Positions 16,815-24,829 of a stretch of DNA of 64,000 nucleotides are shown here, piece after piece (the stretch's first letter is position 1; each line of letters begins with the position of its first letter). The notes below the pieces were generated by a model. It was not told the origin of the DNA and made no database searches. It worked only from the letters and a program-made list of their open reading frames with translations. This DNA comes from Candidatus Neptunochlamydia vexilliferae (lineage in GTDB: Bacteria > Chlamydiota > Chlamydiia > Chlamydiales > Simkaniaceae): contig NZ_JAAEJV010000004.1 in NCBI RefSeq assembly GCF_015356785.1, forward strand, positions 26,723 to 90,722, given 5' to 3'. The position numbers and the translations under genes are program-made.

Positions 16815-19028
16815 CTAAAAAGTAGAGGTGGGGTCGATGTCGACCAGGAGGCGGATCGAGCGGGGGAGGGGAAATCCCTCCCGGGTCTCCTTAATCAAGG
16901 AGGAGAGAAAAAGGGGGTTGGGACCCTTGATCAGGAGCTTAAAGCGATAATTATTTTTGATTTTGGCATAGCCGCAGGGGATGGCCGGATAGAGGGTATA
17001 GGCTGGGGGGAGTTTTTGGAGGAGAATTGCATGGAATTCCGCAGCAATATGCTGAACATGGGACTCGTTTTTCCCTGAAAAAACCAGCTTGGCCAAACGG
17101 GCAAAGGGAGGGAAGCCAAAGAGCTCCCTTGCCTCCACCTCTTCTTTGAAAAAAGTGACATAATCCTCTTTCGATGCATGGTGGAAAATGGGATGTCCCT
17201 TCATCGAGGTTTGGACGATCACTTCTCCCTTTAAATCGCCCCGTCCCGATCGCCCTGAGACCTGTGTGAGGAGCTGGAAAACATTTTCAGCGGAGCGGAA
17301 GTCGGGAAGGTTGAGCGCCCCATCGGAGTTCAAAACACCGACCAAAGTGACAGCAGGAAAATGGAGCCCTTTAGCGATCATCTGCGTGCCGATCAAGATG
17401 TCGGCTTTCCCCGAGCGGAACTGTTTGAACAAAAGATCATGACTTCCCTTATGGCGAGTCGTGTCGGCATCCATCCTCAGCGTCCGCACATCGGGGAAGA
17501 GGGCGTGGAGGGTTCTCTCCACCTGCTCGGTCCCGACTCCCTTGAAGCTGAGGGTGGCTGATTCCTTACAAGAGGGACAGGTCTTGGGCGGAGGAGCTAA
17601 AATAAACGAGCACAAGTGGCAGGCGAGGTGGTTGGTCTTTTTGTGGAAGGTTAAGCTCACCGAGCAGTGAGGGCACTTGACACTTTCACCGCAGCCGGCG
17701 CACATTTGGAAAGAGTGATAGCCCCGCCGGTTGAGAAAGAGGAGGGTTTGCTCTCCCTTAGATAACCGGTCTTTAATCGCATCGATCAATGCTGAGCAGA
17801 AAAGGATGAACCCCTCCGATTTGGTATATTCCACCTTCATATCGATCAGTTTGACTGAGGGAAGGGAAGCATCGGTGGCCCGTTTTTTCAAAGTGGTGAG
17901 GGTATACTTTCCCTTCTGTGCATTGGCATAACTTTCGATCAAGGGGGTGGCACTTCCCAAAACAACCGTTGCCCCATGAAGTTTTCCCCGCATAATCGCC
18001 ACATCGCGTGCGTGGTAACAGGGCTCTTCATCGGTTTGCTTGTATGAAGACTCATGCTCCTCATCGACAATAATAAGTCCCAAGTTTTGAACCGGGCTAA
18101 AAATGGCTGAGCGAGCTCCCACCACAATGGGAATTTCCCCTTTGCGGATTCCATGCCATATGTCAAACCGCTCCCCATCGCTCAGGCGGTGGTGCAAGAT
18201 CCCCATCTTATCGGTAAAGCGGGACTTAAGCCGCTCGATCGTCTGCGAAGTCAGAGCAATTTCAGGGACAAGTAAAATGACCCCGAGTCCCATCTGCCGC
18301 GCCGCTGCAATCGCCTGCAAGTAGACCTCTGTTTTTCCACTTCCCGTCACCCCATGAATCAGGTGGGTCTGAAAAGACTTCAGCGTTCCCACGATCTTTT
18401 CAAGAGCCTCTTCTTGTTCTCCATTGAGCTTTTTGGGTTTTGTCGGAAAAAACTCCATTTCTTCCAAAGGGGAACGGTCGATCTGCATCTTTTCCACTTT
18501 TACGATCCCCTTCTTTTCGAGCGTGGTGACGGGGCTTTTTGAAACCTGCGCCACTTCTAAAAGCTCACTCAATAAAAGCCCTTGCGGCTTTTTTATCAGC
18601 GCATCCAAAACCCGCGCCTGCGAGGCATGTTTTTCACGTAAAGTCTCAATCAGCTCTCCCACCTTTTTCGGAGGAAGAAGGCGGCGGACAAAAAGTTGCT
18701 CTTTTTCTCCTATTTCCTTCCGAATCGTGGCGGGCAAAAGAACTTTCAGCGCCTTTCTCAGCGAGGTGCAGTAGTAGCGGCTGATCCAGTCGGCCAGCTC
18801 AAAAAGCTTAGGGCTAATGAGGCGCTCCTCAGAAAGGATCTCCCGAACCGGCTGGACCTTGGCAACAGAAGGCTCTTTTTTGATCGCGACGATGGTCCCT
18901 TTCCGGAGGGAGTTTTGGACGGGGACCAGGACGCGGGTCCCCACCTCCACCTCCTCTTCCAGGGCGTAGTCGAGGGGCTGGTCGAGCCCCTTATCTAGGA
19001 TGACGGCAGCAAATGAGCCTTCTTTCAT
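16815..19028 (-). CDS. priA: Primosomal protein N' (replication restart helicase)
   Basis: PriA is the 3'-5' superfamily 2 helicase that reloads the replisome at stalled forks. The 737-aa protein shows Walker A GVTGSGKTEVYLQ, DEEH box LIIVDEEHESSYKQ, the motif VLGSATPLIES, and the paired zinc-binding Cys clusters (CAGCGESVKCPHC, then CHLCSF and CPSC). The N-terminal DNA-binding domain is present (LISPKLFELADWISRYYCTS). Its start ATG 19028 overlaps the stop of the preceding small ORF as ATGA. Neighbouring lysS and the CT779-like gene reproduce chlamydial gene order. Confidence 0.95.
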   Translation of the reverse strand: MKEGSFAAVILDKGLDQPLDYALEEEVEVGTRVLVPVQNSLRKGTIVAIKKEPSVAKVQPVREILSEERLISPKLFELADWISRYYCTSLRKALKVLLPATIRKEIGEKEQLFVRRLLPPKKVGELIETLREKHASQARVLDALIKKPQGLLLSELLEVAQVSKSPVTTLEKKGIVKVEKMQIDRSPLEEMEFFPTKPKKLNGEQEEALEKIVGTLKSFQTHLIHGVTGSGKTEVYLQAIAAARQMGLGVILLVPEIALTSQTIERLKSRFTDKMGILHHRLSDGERFDIWHGIRKGEIPIVVGARSAIFSPVQNLGLIIVDEEHESSYKQTDEEPCYHARDVAIMRGKLHGATVVLGSATPLIESYANAQKGKYTLTTLKKRATDASLPSVKLIDMKVEYTKSEGFILFCSALIDAIKDRLSKGEQTLLFLNRRGYHSFQMCAGCGESVKCPHCSVSLTFHKKTNHLACHLCSFILAPPPKTCPSCKESATLSFKGVGTEQVERTLHALFPDVRTLRMDADTTRHKGSHDLLFKQFRSGKADILIGTQMIAKGLHFPAVTLVGVLNSDGALNLPDFRSAENVFQLLTQVSGRSGRGDLKGEVIVQTSMKGHPIFHHASKEDYVTFFKEEVEARELFGFPPFARLAKLVFSGKNESHVQHIAAEFHAILLQKLPPAYTLYPAIPCGYAKIKNNYRFKLLIKGPNPLFLSSLIKETREGFPLPRSIRLLVDIDPTSTF

Positions 19029-19159
19029 TCTTTAAGTCGACTTTTGGTTTCTTCCCAAGGAAAGGTTTTTTCTTGTCCTTTATCAATGCAGTCTAAAATT
19101 TCTTGAGCTGCTTCAGCAAGCTTTTGATCACCTTCTACTGCTTCGGGGTATTCATCCAT
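19025..19159 (-). CDS. Small acidic protein, antitoxin-like, coupled to priA
   Basis: A 44-aa frame starts at ATG 19159 with AAAGGATC upstream and ends in TGA overlapping the priA ATG. The sequence MDEYPEAVEGDQKLAEAA is followed by an Asp/Glu-rich helix and ends FPWEETKSRLKE, which resembles the C-terminal tail of small antitoxins of RelB/ParD type. The 5' part lies just past the stop of the CT779-like gene (19171), so the three genes are probably cotranscribed. I see no toxin partner. Family assignment is uncertain. Confidence 0.5.
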   Translation of the reverse strand: MDEYPEAVEGDQKLAEAAQEILDCIDKGQEKTFPWEETKSRLKE

Positions 19160-19170
19160 AAATGATCCTT

Positions 19171-20025
19171 TTAAATATTCGGTAGTTTGCCGATTGTATT
19201 GCATATGACATTCCAAAGGGCCCGTTTGAGATACGGGTCCTTGTAGTATAGAGAAAGGTCGGGCAAAAGGAGGAGAGGAACTTTCCCAAGTGTTCGGACC
19301 TTTTGTTGCGGCGTTTCTTGATAAAAGGAGAGGAGCTCCTTGTTTCCAAAAATAAGAGCATCGGGAGCCAATATGAGTTTCAGGTTTTCCGACTCGAGAA
19401 AGAGATCCCATTTCTTCTGAGGTTCGACCTCCACAATCCGACAGGTTCCATAGGTCAAATCGATTGCTTTAGCGATATTGGTCACAAAGGAGCGGTAGGG
19501 AGCTCCCTGGAAAAGGATCGGAAAGGTGGGGGTCTCCTGCTTTTCTTTCCACGCCTCTTTAACCCTCTTAGCCTTGTGATCGGGAGGGACCGTATCATGG
19601 ACATACAGATCTGGTGCCACTTCTTTCAGGATCTTCAACGTTCCAGAAAGGGATTCTGAAGAGGGCTTAGGCTGCGGCTTGAGTTCGAACGCTTTTTTCT
19701 TTGGAGGGGGAGGGGGCTGCTTCACTTCAGGAGTGGGTGGTGGCGCGACCACTTCTTTTGGCGGTGGAGGAAGCTCAACCTTCGGGGGAAGCTTAGAGAG
19801 CGTCGTCAAATTCTCTCTGCTGTCTTGGCCCTTTCTATGGAAATCTCCATTGTTGCCCTGCTTCAAGAGCCCGCTTTGGGGCTCTTTCCATCGGGCGCCT
19901 TGGAGACCTCTCATAGAAAGAACCCTTCCATCAGATATAATATGACGATGCTCTCTAGGAAGTTTTTCCTGGATGTAGGCAAGGGTGTCGCTGACAAGGG
20001 CAAAATAATCGTTCATGTCCACCAT
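19171..20025 (-). CDS. CT779-like hypothetical protein carrying an in-frame palindromic element
   Basis: A 284-aa protein located upstream of priA, where C. trachomatis has CT779. Residues 1-23 and 78-284 look native. The native part has a Pro-rich linker (PPKVELPPPPKEVVAPPP) and a globular C-terminal domain (SGTLKILKEVAPDLYVHD, FVTNIAKAIDLTYGTCRIVE). Residues 24-77 are encoded entirely by a 160-bp palindromic element plus a TA duplication: exactly 54 codons with no stop, so the frame is kept. Without the insert the junction would read YIQEKLP-KLPPKVE. Function is unknown. Confidence 0.75.
   Translation of the reverse strand: MVDMNDYFALVSDTLAYIQEKLPREHRHIISDGRVLSMRGLQGARWKEPQSGLLKQGNNGDFHRKGQDSRENLTTLSKLPPKVELPPPPKEVVAPPPTPEVKQPPPPPKKKAFELKPQPKPSSESLSGTLKILKEVAPDLYVHDTVPPDHKAKRVKEAWKEKQETPTFPILFQGAPYRSFVTNIAKAIDLTYGTCRIVEVEPQKKWDLFLESENLKLILAPDALIFGNKELLSFYQETPQQKVRTLGKVPLLLLPDLSLYYKDPYLKRALWNVICNTIGKLPNI
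19796..19955 (-). mobile_element. Palindromic element family 2, copy inside a coding gene
   Basis: 160 bp bounded by inverted ends (GAGAGCATCGTCA... / ...TGACGACGCTCTC, read on the minus strand) and flanked by TA on both sides (19794-19795, 19956-19957). Interior blocks such as CTTTCTATGGAAAT and GGGCGCCTTG match the copies at 44856-45014 and 46560-46718, though this one is more diverged. The TA flanks point to mobilisation by an IS630/Tc1-mariner type transposase. It is in frame with the host gene. Confidence 0.8.
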
Positions 20026-20036
20026 TTAACCACAGA

Positions 20037-20655
20037 TCACTTGGAACTGCAACACGGGTTATATGCAGAGATAAATTTCCCTTTGGCGTATTTCAAAATT
20101 TTCTGATCTTTAGTGACCAAAACAGCATTTTCTTCGAATGCGGTTGCAATAAGCAAACGGTCTAAAGGGTCCCCATGAACTTCACCTAGCAGTTTGGTGC
20201 TCTGGATGGCGATTTTTGGTGTGATAGTGGAAAGTTGAATGCCAGGAATATCTAAAGCTTGTTCCACCCAGTCTAGTGCTCTGTCAACCCTAAGAATTAG
20301 GATATCTTGATTTATCTTTTTCCGGCTGGCTTCATGTTCGATCTCACAAACTTATAAAAGTTTAGATTCGATCTCCACACTTTACCAGCCAAAAAAAATC
20401 TCAACCAATCTATCCTAATTCTTAGGGTTGACAGAGCACTAGAGTGTCCATATCTATTTTAATCCATTTTTTTTCAACAAGCATACCGATTTCCCAAACA
20501 GACATCGAAGAGACTAAAATGCTATTGGCTTCTAATGCTCTTTCGAAAGCGCGCTGGAAAGGCTTCTGTAACTTAGGATCTCCAACCATTGCCCAAATCC
20601 AAATTTGTGTATCTATTAAAAGTTTGTGTTTTTTGAGCTCTTTAAGAATCGGCAT
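20037..20655 (-). pseudogene. VapC-type PIN-domain toxin split by a MITE
   Basis: The 5' part (20655 down to 20440) reads LLIDTQIWIWAM with the first PIN Asp and MSVWEIGMLVEKKWI with the conserved Glu. The 3' part (20273 down to 20037) carries GDPLDRLLIATA and AVLVTKDQKIL with the remaining acidic residues. Between them a 164-bp palindromic element adds TAA after DTLVLCQP and shifts the frame (166 bp added). Excising the element with one TA copy restores a continuous MDTL-DWVEQAL frame. VapC proteins are RNases that target tRNA or rRNA; this one must be inactive unless the halves complement each other. Confidence 0.8.
20276..20439 (+). mobile_element. Palindromic element family 1, copy in vapC
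   Basis: 164 bp with long inverted ends (TAGTGCTCTGTCAACCCTAA on the left, its complement on the right, TA belonging to the target duplication at 20274-20275 and 20440-20441). Almost the whole element can pair as one imperfect hairpin. It matches 34479-34611 in opposite orientation, but has about 31 extra bases at the hairpin tip. Confidence 0.9.
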
Positions 20656-20874
20656 CCCAACTCTCCTTAATAGGATTCACGATATTTCCTTTTGTATGGA
20701 CCGTTCCTTTTAGCTTCCCAAAGCTCTCTTCTTTTTTTTCTTTATGGGGGTTAGTTTAGCAATGGGAACATTTCTTTTAGTGATGATTACCGGTCTGCCT
20801 GTCTTTTTTACTGTTTCCATAATTTGAAGACAGTGGGTCTTGAATTGACCCGCAGGAATTGTATTGGGTGACAT
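20642..20874 (-). pseudogene. Phd/YefM-type antitoxin with a poly(A) frameshift
   Basis: From ATG 20874 the frame reads IPAGQFKTHCLQIMETVKK and GRPVIITKRNVPIAKLTPIK, the standard Phd fold. At an A8 tract (20732-20739, read as T8 on the plus strand) the frame is lost and a stop occurs at 20710-20712. In the next frame the expected Phd tail is present (LKGTVHTKGNIVNPIKESWD) and would end at 20642, overlapping the vapC start by 14 bp. One extra A restores the full antitoxin. The defect could be decay or slippage-prone phase variation. Confidence 0.75.
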
Positions 20875-20954
20875 ATGAGCACCTCCTTATTTTTTGCGCC
20901 CATGGTCATATTAAACATTCAAATAAAAATATAATCGATTGAAAAAAGAGAAGC

Positions 20955-21428
20955 TTATGAAATAGATTCAAAAATGCCTTCGACTTCAACAGCGCTTCCT
21001 AAGGGGAGAGAGTTGGCGCTGACAGCGATGCGGGTATGACGCCCTTTCTCTCCAAATAGATCGACAATCAAATCAGAAGCGCCATTCATTACTATAGATT
21101 GGCTTTGAAAATCATCTGTTGATTGAATAAATCCGCTCAAACGAACGCAACGCTTGACGCGGCTTAAGTCTCCTTCGCAAGCGATGCTTAATTGACTGAG
21201 GATATTTAAGGTACAGAGCCTAGCTGCTTCCCGTCCTTCTTCAACCGTAAGTTCACGCCCGACCTTGCCAGCAAACTGGATCTTCCCTTCTAGTATAGGC
21301 AGCTGTCCTGAGATAAATATTAATGAACCTACCTGCATAAAGGGAACGTAGTTAGCAACAGCCGCTGGTTGAGGGGGAAGTTTGATTCCAAGCTGTTGGA
21401 GGCGATCGTTAGGTTTCAATGTGTTCAT
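20955..21428 (-). CDS. RidA/YjgF-superfamily protein
   Basis: About 157 aa from ATG 21428 (MNTLKPNDRLQQLGIKLPP). The YjgF-type core is clear (VGSLIFISGQLPILEGKIQF; VVEG-like ending AVEVEGIFES). This longer subgroup (PF14588-like) includes imine or enamine deaminases and catabolic 2-aminomuconate deaminase relatives. Its start lies 20 bp inside the KMO-like gene, so the two are cotranscribed. In this operon it may detoxify or hydrolyse an enamine made by the PLP enzyme. That role is an inference. Confidence 0.8.
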   Translation of the reverse strand: MNTLKPNDRLQQLGIKLPPQPAAVANYVPFMQVGSLIFISGQLPILEGKIQFAGKVGRELTVEEGREAARLCTLNILSQLSIACEGDLSRVKRCVRLSGFIQSTDDFQSQSIVMNGASDLIVDLFGEKGRHTRIAVSANSLPLGSAVEVEGIFESIS

Positions 21429-22812
21429 AGGTTGCCATTTGTGAATATTGATTGATATTAAATTGATAGTCATCAATCACGGAGAGGATTTTACTCTTCG
21501 TTAGCTCTTTTATACTTTTAATTTTATAGGAAATATCTTTGATTAATTCTTTTTGGAGGGTCCTTACAAATTTAGCATAGCGATAGGGGACTTTATCAAA
21601 ACAAACGAGATTATGATAGGAGGTATAGAACTCTTTGTAATGATCCATAAGAAAGTCTTCGATCTCTCGTTGTAAAATGAAGTGCTTCCAGTTGGGGTTA
21701 GTGAGTTCGGGATAATTTTCTAAGGACATAATTGCGATCGCTTCGGTATCGATTTTTCGGTTTTTTTCAAAGATAGGGAGGGCTACATCCCAGTTATCCT
21801 CAAATTTATCTAAGTATTTGTTAAGGAGGTAGCAGTCTTCAAAGCAGCAGTTGATTCCCTGTCCAAAAAAGGGAGTCATACTATGGGCACTGTCCCCCAT
21901 GATTAGGACCTTACCTTCAAGTTGCCACTGCCCCCCAGTTGTTGTCACAAAAGATCCCATAGGATTATTTATCATTTCTTCGACTAAATCGGGAATGAGG
22001 GGGCAAACATCGCCAAACTCTTGTTGAAAAAAGGAGCGAATCGTTTCAGGATTCTTTAAGATGTTTTTGAAACTTTTAGTCCCATCTTTCGGCAGCAGAA
22101 GAACAGAGGTAAAGGAACCTTCATAATCGGGTTGGGCAACGAGCATAGAGTTTTGCCTTGGCCACATGTGCATGGCTTCAAGCTCTAATGCTTCTGCTAG
22201 AGAAGCGGGGACTTTAAGGGCTTTATATTCATAATTAAAAGGGTGTTTAACAAAAGAAGTTCCAGAGGTTTGTTCGATGTACTCTCTAACAGAGGAGTGG
22301 ACCCCATCGCATCCTACGAGAAGTGTTGTTGGAACTGTGTACTCCTCTTGCGTTATTTCGTCTATAAAGGAGGCCTTTTTTGATTTGAGGTCAAAGGAGA
22401 GAAACCTTTGGTTGAAATGGATTTTTACTGCATTAAAGGTTCTCGCCTTGCTGAGGAGATGTTTATGGAGATCGGAGCGGGCGACGGTATTAATGTAGGT
22501 ATCATCACCCTTTCCATAGGGAAGGTCAATAAGGGCTCCATCTAGGAGATGAATCACCCTTTTCTTCATAGGAATAGAGCGAGACAAAATGTTTTTATCG
22601 AGTCCAATTTCAGATAAAGCTAAGAGACCTCTTACAGAGAGATCTAAGCTCATGGCTCGCCCACTGCCATCATACTTATAGTAGGTAACATCGGGATCGG
22701 GGCGAAAATCATAGATGGTTACGGTATACCCTCTTTTTGCGAGGTAAATAGATAGCATGAGACCTGTGAGGCCTGCGCCAATAATTGTAACACTTTTTTT
22801 CTGAGAGTTCAC
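21409..22812 (-). CDS. FAD-dependent monooxygenase, kynurenine 3-monooxygenase-like
   Basis: A 467-aa flavoprotein hydroxylase. The N-terminal dinucleotide-binding motif is VTIIGAGLTGLMLSIYLAKR; the DG motif is LLVGCDGVHSSVREYIEQ; and GDSAHSMTPFFGQGINCCFE completes the FAD site. SGRAMSLDLSVRG and the FGQGINCCFEDC segment match kynurenine 3-monooxygenase better than other aromatic hydroxylases. It has a C-terminal helical tail but no clear membrane anchor. Start ATG 22812 overlaps the PLP-enzyme stop by 4 bp. The substrate could be kynurenine or another aromatic amine. Confidence 0.75.
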   Translation of the reverse strand: MNSQKKSVTIIGAGLTGLMLSIYLAKRGYTVTIYDFRPDPDVTYYKYDGSGRAMSLDLSVRGLLALSEIGLDKNILSRSIPMKKRVIHLLDGALIDLPYGKGDDTYINTVARSDLHKHLLSKARTFNAVKIHFNQRFLSFDLKSKKASFIDEITQEEYTVPTTLLVGCDGVHSSVREYIEQTSGTSFVKHPFNYEYKALKVPASLAEALELEAMHMWPRQNSMLVAQPDYEGSFTSVLLLPKDGTKSFKNILKNPETIRSFFQQEFGDVCPLIPDLVEEMINNPMGSFVTTTGGQWQLEGKVLIMGDSAHSMTPFFGQGINCCFEDCYLLNKYLDKFEDNWDVALPIFEKNRKIDTEAIAIMSLENYPELTNPNWKHFILQREIEDFLMDHYKEFYTSYHNLVCFDKVPYRYAKFVRTLQKELIKDISYKIKSIKELTKSKILSVIDDYQFNINQYSQMATYEHIET

Positions 22813-24041
22813 TTTGTAGCCTCCTTAATTCCTTGAATTAATTTAAAGATATCCTCCTCATTATTAAAGTAATGTGTTGAAATTCTCAAACCACCAAGGT
22901 TTGAGGTATAGCGGAGTGAGATATAGATTTTTTTCTTGAGCAATTGGTTTGCTAAAGCTAAATCTTTTTCGGGGTCATTAAAATAGCTGAAGACGGTAAT
23001 TCCCGACCTTAAGTCTCCATCTTCTTTTGTCACCTTAGAAACATTGAGTTTATTCAGCTCTTGGTGAAGCAAATTTGTTAGCTCCCGTATCCTCTTTTCT
23101 ACGTTGCGAATCCCGATTTGGTTGACAAGGGCCAAAGATTTTCCAAGCCCAATGGCTCCAGGATAATTAGAAGTTCCTGCAATTTCGAAACGTTTGGCTG
23201 TCCTCAAGAATTTAAAATTATCAAATGGGGTAATGGAGGGGGTTCTAAAATAGGTTCCCCACCCCCCTTCTGGATCTTCTGTTGCTAAGTAGCCATATGA
23301 GTCGGGTTCAAGGGTGTCTAAGACCTTATCAGAAAGGCACATCACACCGCAGCCAAAAGGGGAATTGAGCCATTTATGTCCCCCAGCGATATAAAAATCG
23401 ACATATTGATGGCTTAAGTCAACATCTAAAGCTCCCATTTCATGAACCCCATCGACGACAAGCCAAATATTTTTCTCTTTGCAAAGCTTTCCCAGGGCTT
23501 CTATATCAATGCGATGTCCTGTACACCACTGCACGGAAGAGGTGCAAATCACCTTTGTTTTTTCATCGATAAGCTCTGCAAAATCTTCTACCGTTAGCTT
23601 ACTATCTTTTGTTTTGACTTCTTTGATAGTGAGGTTGATTTTTTCTTGTTTTTTCATCCAAGGGATCGAAACCTGCAGGAATTCTGTATCAGGAATCAGA
23701 ATAGTATCACCTTCTTCAAGAGGGATGGTGTTGGCTGCAATATTAAGGCCGTGCGTTGTGCTCTCAACAAGGCAAATGTTTTTAGTAGGGACATTAAGAA
23801 GTTTTGCAGCCTCCTCAATGGGTTCTAAGCGCATTTTATCCATCTCGATATGATGGAGTGAGGCATCTTTGGCTCTACAGTAAAGGGCCATATCTAAAAA
23901 ATTTTCAATAGCTGCTTTTGCTGATGTTGGAATTAAGCTCACACAGGCTGCATCTAAAAAGACCTTATCATTTAAGCCAGGAAAGAGTTTTCTCGCTTCT
24001 GAAGCGGTTAATTTTTTTTCTGTGTTTAGGGTTGTTGTCAT
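22809..24041 (-). CDS. Class V aminotransferase-fold PLP enzyme
   Basis: A 410-aa fold-type I PLP enzyme of the class V group (cysteine desulfurase, isopenicillin N epimerase, kynureninase). The Schiff-base Lys lies in FYIAGGHKWLNSPFGCGV and the phosphate-binding segment is STTHGLNIAANT. The SufS active-site Cys loop is absent (the equivalent region is ISLRYTSNLGGLRISTHYFN), so it is not a normal cysteine desulfurase. Next to a KMO-like gene, kynureninase-type C-C cleavage is an attractive guess, but the lysine motif is HKWL rather than the kynureninase YKYL. The gene follows the LysE exporter by 16 bp. Confidence 0.75.
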   Translation of the reverse strand: MTTTLNTEKKLTASEARKLFPGLNDKVFLDAACVSLIPTSAKAAIENFLDMALYCRAKDASLHHIEMDKMRLEPIEEAAKLLNVPTKNICLVESTTHGLNIAANTIPLEEGDTILIPDTEFLQVSIPWMKKQEKINLTIKEVKTKDSKLTVEDFAELIDEKTKVICTSSVQWCTGHRIDIEALGKLCKEKNIWLVVDGVHEMGALDVDLSHQYVDFYIAGGHKWLNSPFGCGVMCLSDKVLDTLEPDSYGYLATEDPEGGWGTYFRTPSITPFDNFKFLRTAKRFEIAGTSNYPGAIGLGKSLALVNQIGIRNVEKRIRELTNLLHQELNKLNVSKVTKEDGDLRSGITVFSYFNDPEKDLALANQLLKKKIYISLRYTSNLGGLRISTHYFNNEEDIFKLIQGIKEATK

Positions 24042-24057
24042 TGATTACCACCTTAAT

Positions 24058-24702
24058 TTAAAAACAAGAGATCGTTAATTTTATACCTAAGAGAAATAAA
24101 ACCGATGACATGATGATCATCATCGGCTTTCTTAACTTTAGAACAAGGATATTTCTTAATTTACTATGTGAAAGTAACAAAGAGACACCCCCAAACCACA
24201 AGAATCCAATCACCACAATTTCAATCCAGTAGGCAAACTTAAGAAAAGTGGGGTCGTTAGGGTTGGTGTAAGAGGAAAAAATGGCTAAAAAGAAAACTAA
24301 AGCGAGAGGATTTAATACATCTACTAAAAAACCTTCTTTGATGTGGTGAAAATAAGATAGAGAACGGTTTTTTTCTTTTGAAGTATCGGGAGCTCTCTTT
24401 GCTTTTTTTTCAAGAAAAAGAAACTTTATGCTTAAGTAGATCAAATAGATCCCTAACAACACGTTCAAGATACTGAGCAGCCTCGGGCTATTTTGTAGGA
24501 AGCTAAGTCCTGCTAACGAATAAAAGGCTTGAAAAGCAATCCCACACGTGGTTCCAACAGCTGTAAGAAATCCAGCTCTTGAAGAGATGCTTAAGCTGTT
24601 TTTTGCAATGACCGCTAAAGAGGGGCCTGGTGAGATAACAGCAAGTAGATAAGATAGTCCTAATAGAAAAAAAATAGTTTCCTCAGTTGATTGTTTTAGC
24701 AA
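24058..24702 (-). CDS. LysE/RhtB-family amino acid exporter
   Basis: A 214-aa inner-membrane protein with six hydrophobic segments. The N-terminal LysE signature is present (LAVISPGPSLAVIAKNSLS, and GTTCGIAFQ). It is the first gene of the minus-strand operon and presumably exports the amino acid or product handled by the downstream PLP enzyme and monooxygenase. Its codon use is AT-rich like the rest of the operon. Confidence 0.85.
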   Translation of the reverse strand: MLKQSTEETIFFLLGLSYLLAVISPGPSLAVIAKNSLSISSRAGFLTAVGTTCGIAFQAFYSLAGLSFLQNSPRLLSILNVLLGIYLIYLSIKFLFLEKKAKRAPDTSKEKNRSLSYFHHIKEGFLVDVLNPLALVFFLAIFSSYTNPNDPTFLKFAYWIEIVVIGFLWFGGVSLLLSHSKLRNILVLKLRKPMMIIMSSVLFLLGIKLTISCF

Positions 24703-24829
24703 CTTTTAGTTAATTGAGATTAACTATAAATGACATTTTTTTTTTATTGCAAGAAAAAATTGGTGTTCAATTTTCGGTGGTGGGATTTTCCGGGACAATT
24801 TACTCTGGAGGTTTAACGAGGAGGCAAAG

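Noticed and set aside
22809..24041. SufS/IscS cysteine desulfurase
   Set aside because: The catalytic Cys loop is absent and there are no iron-sulfur assembly genes nearby.
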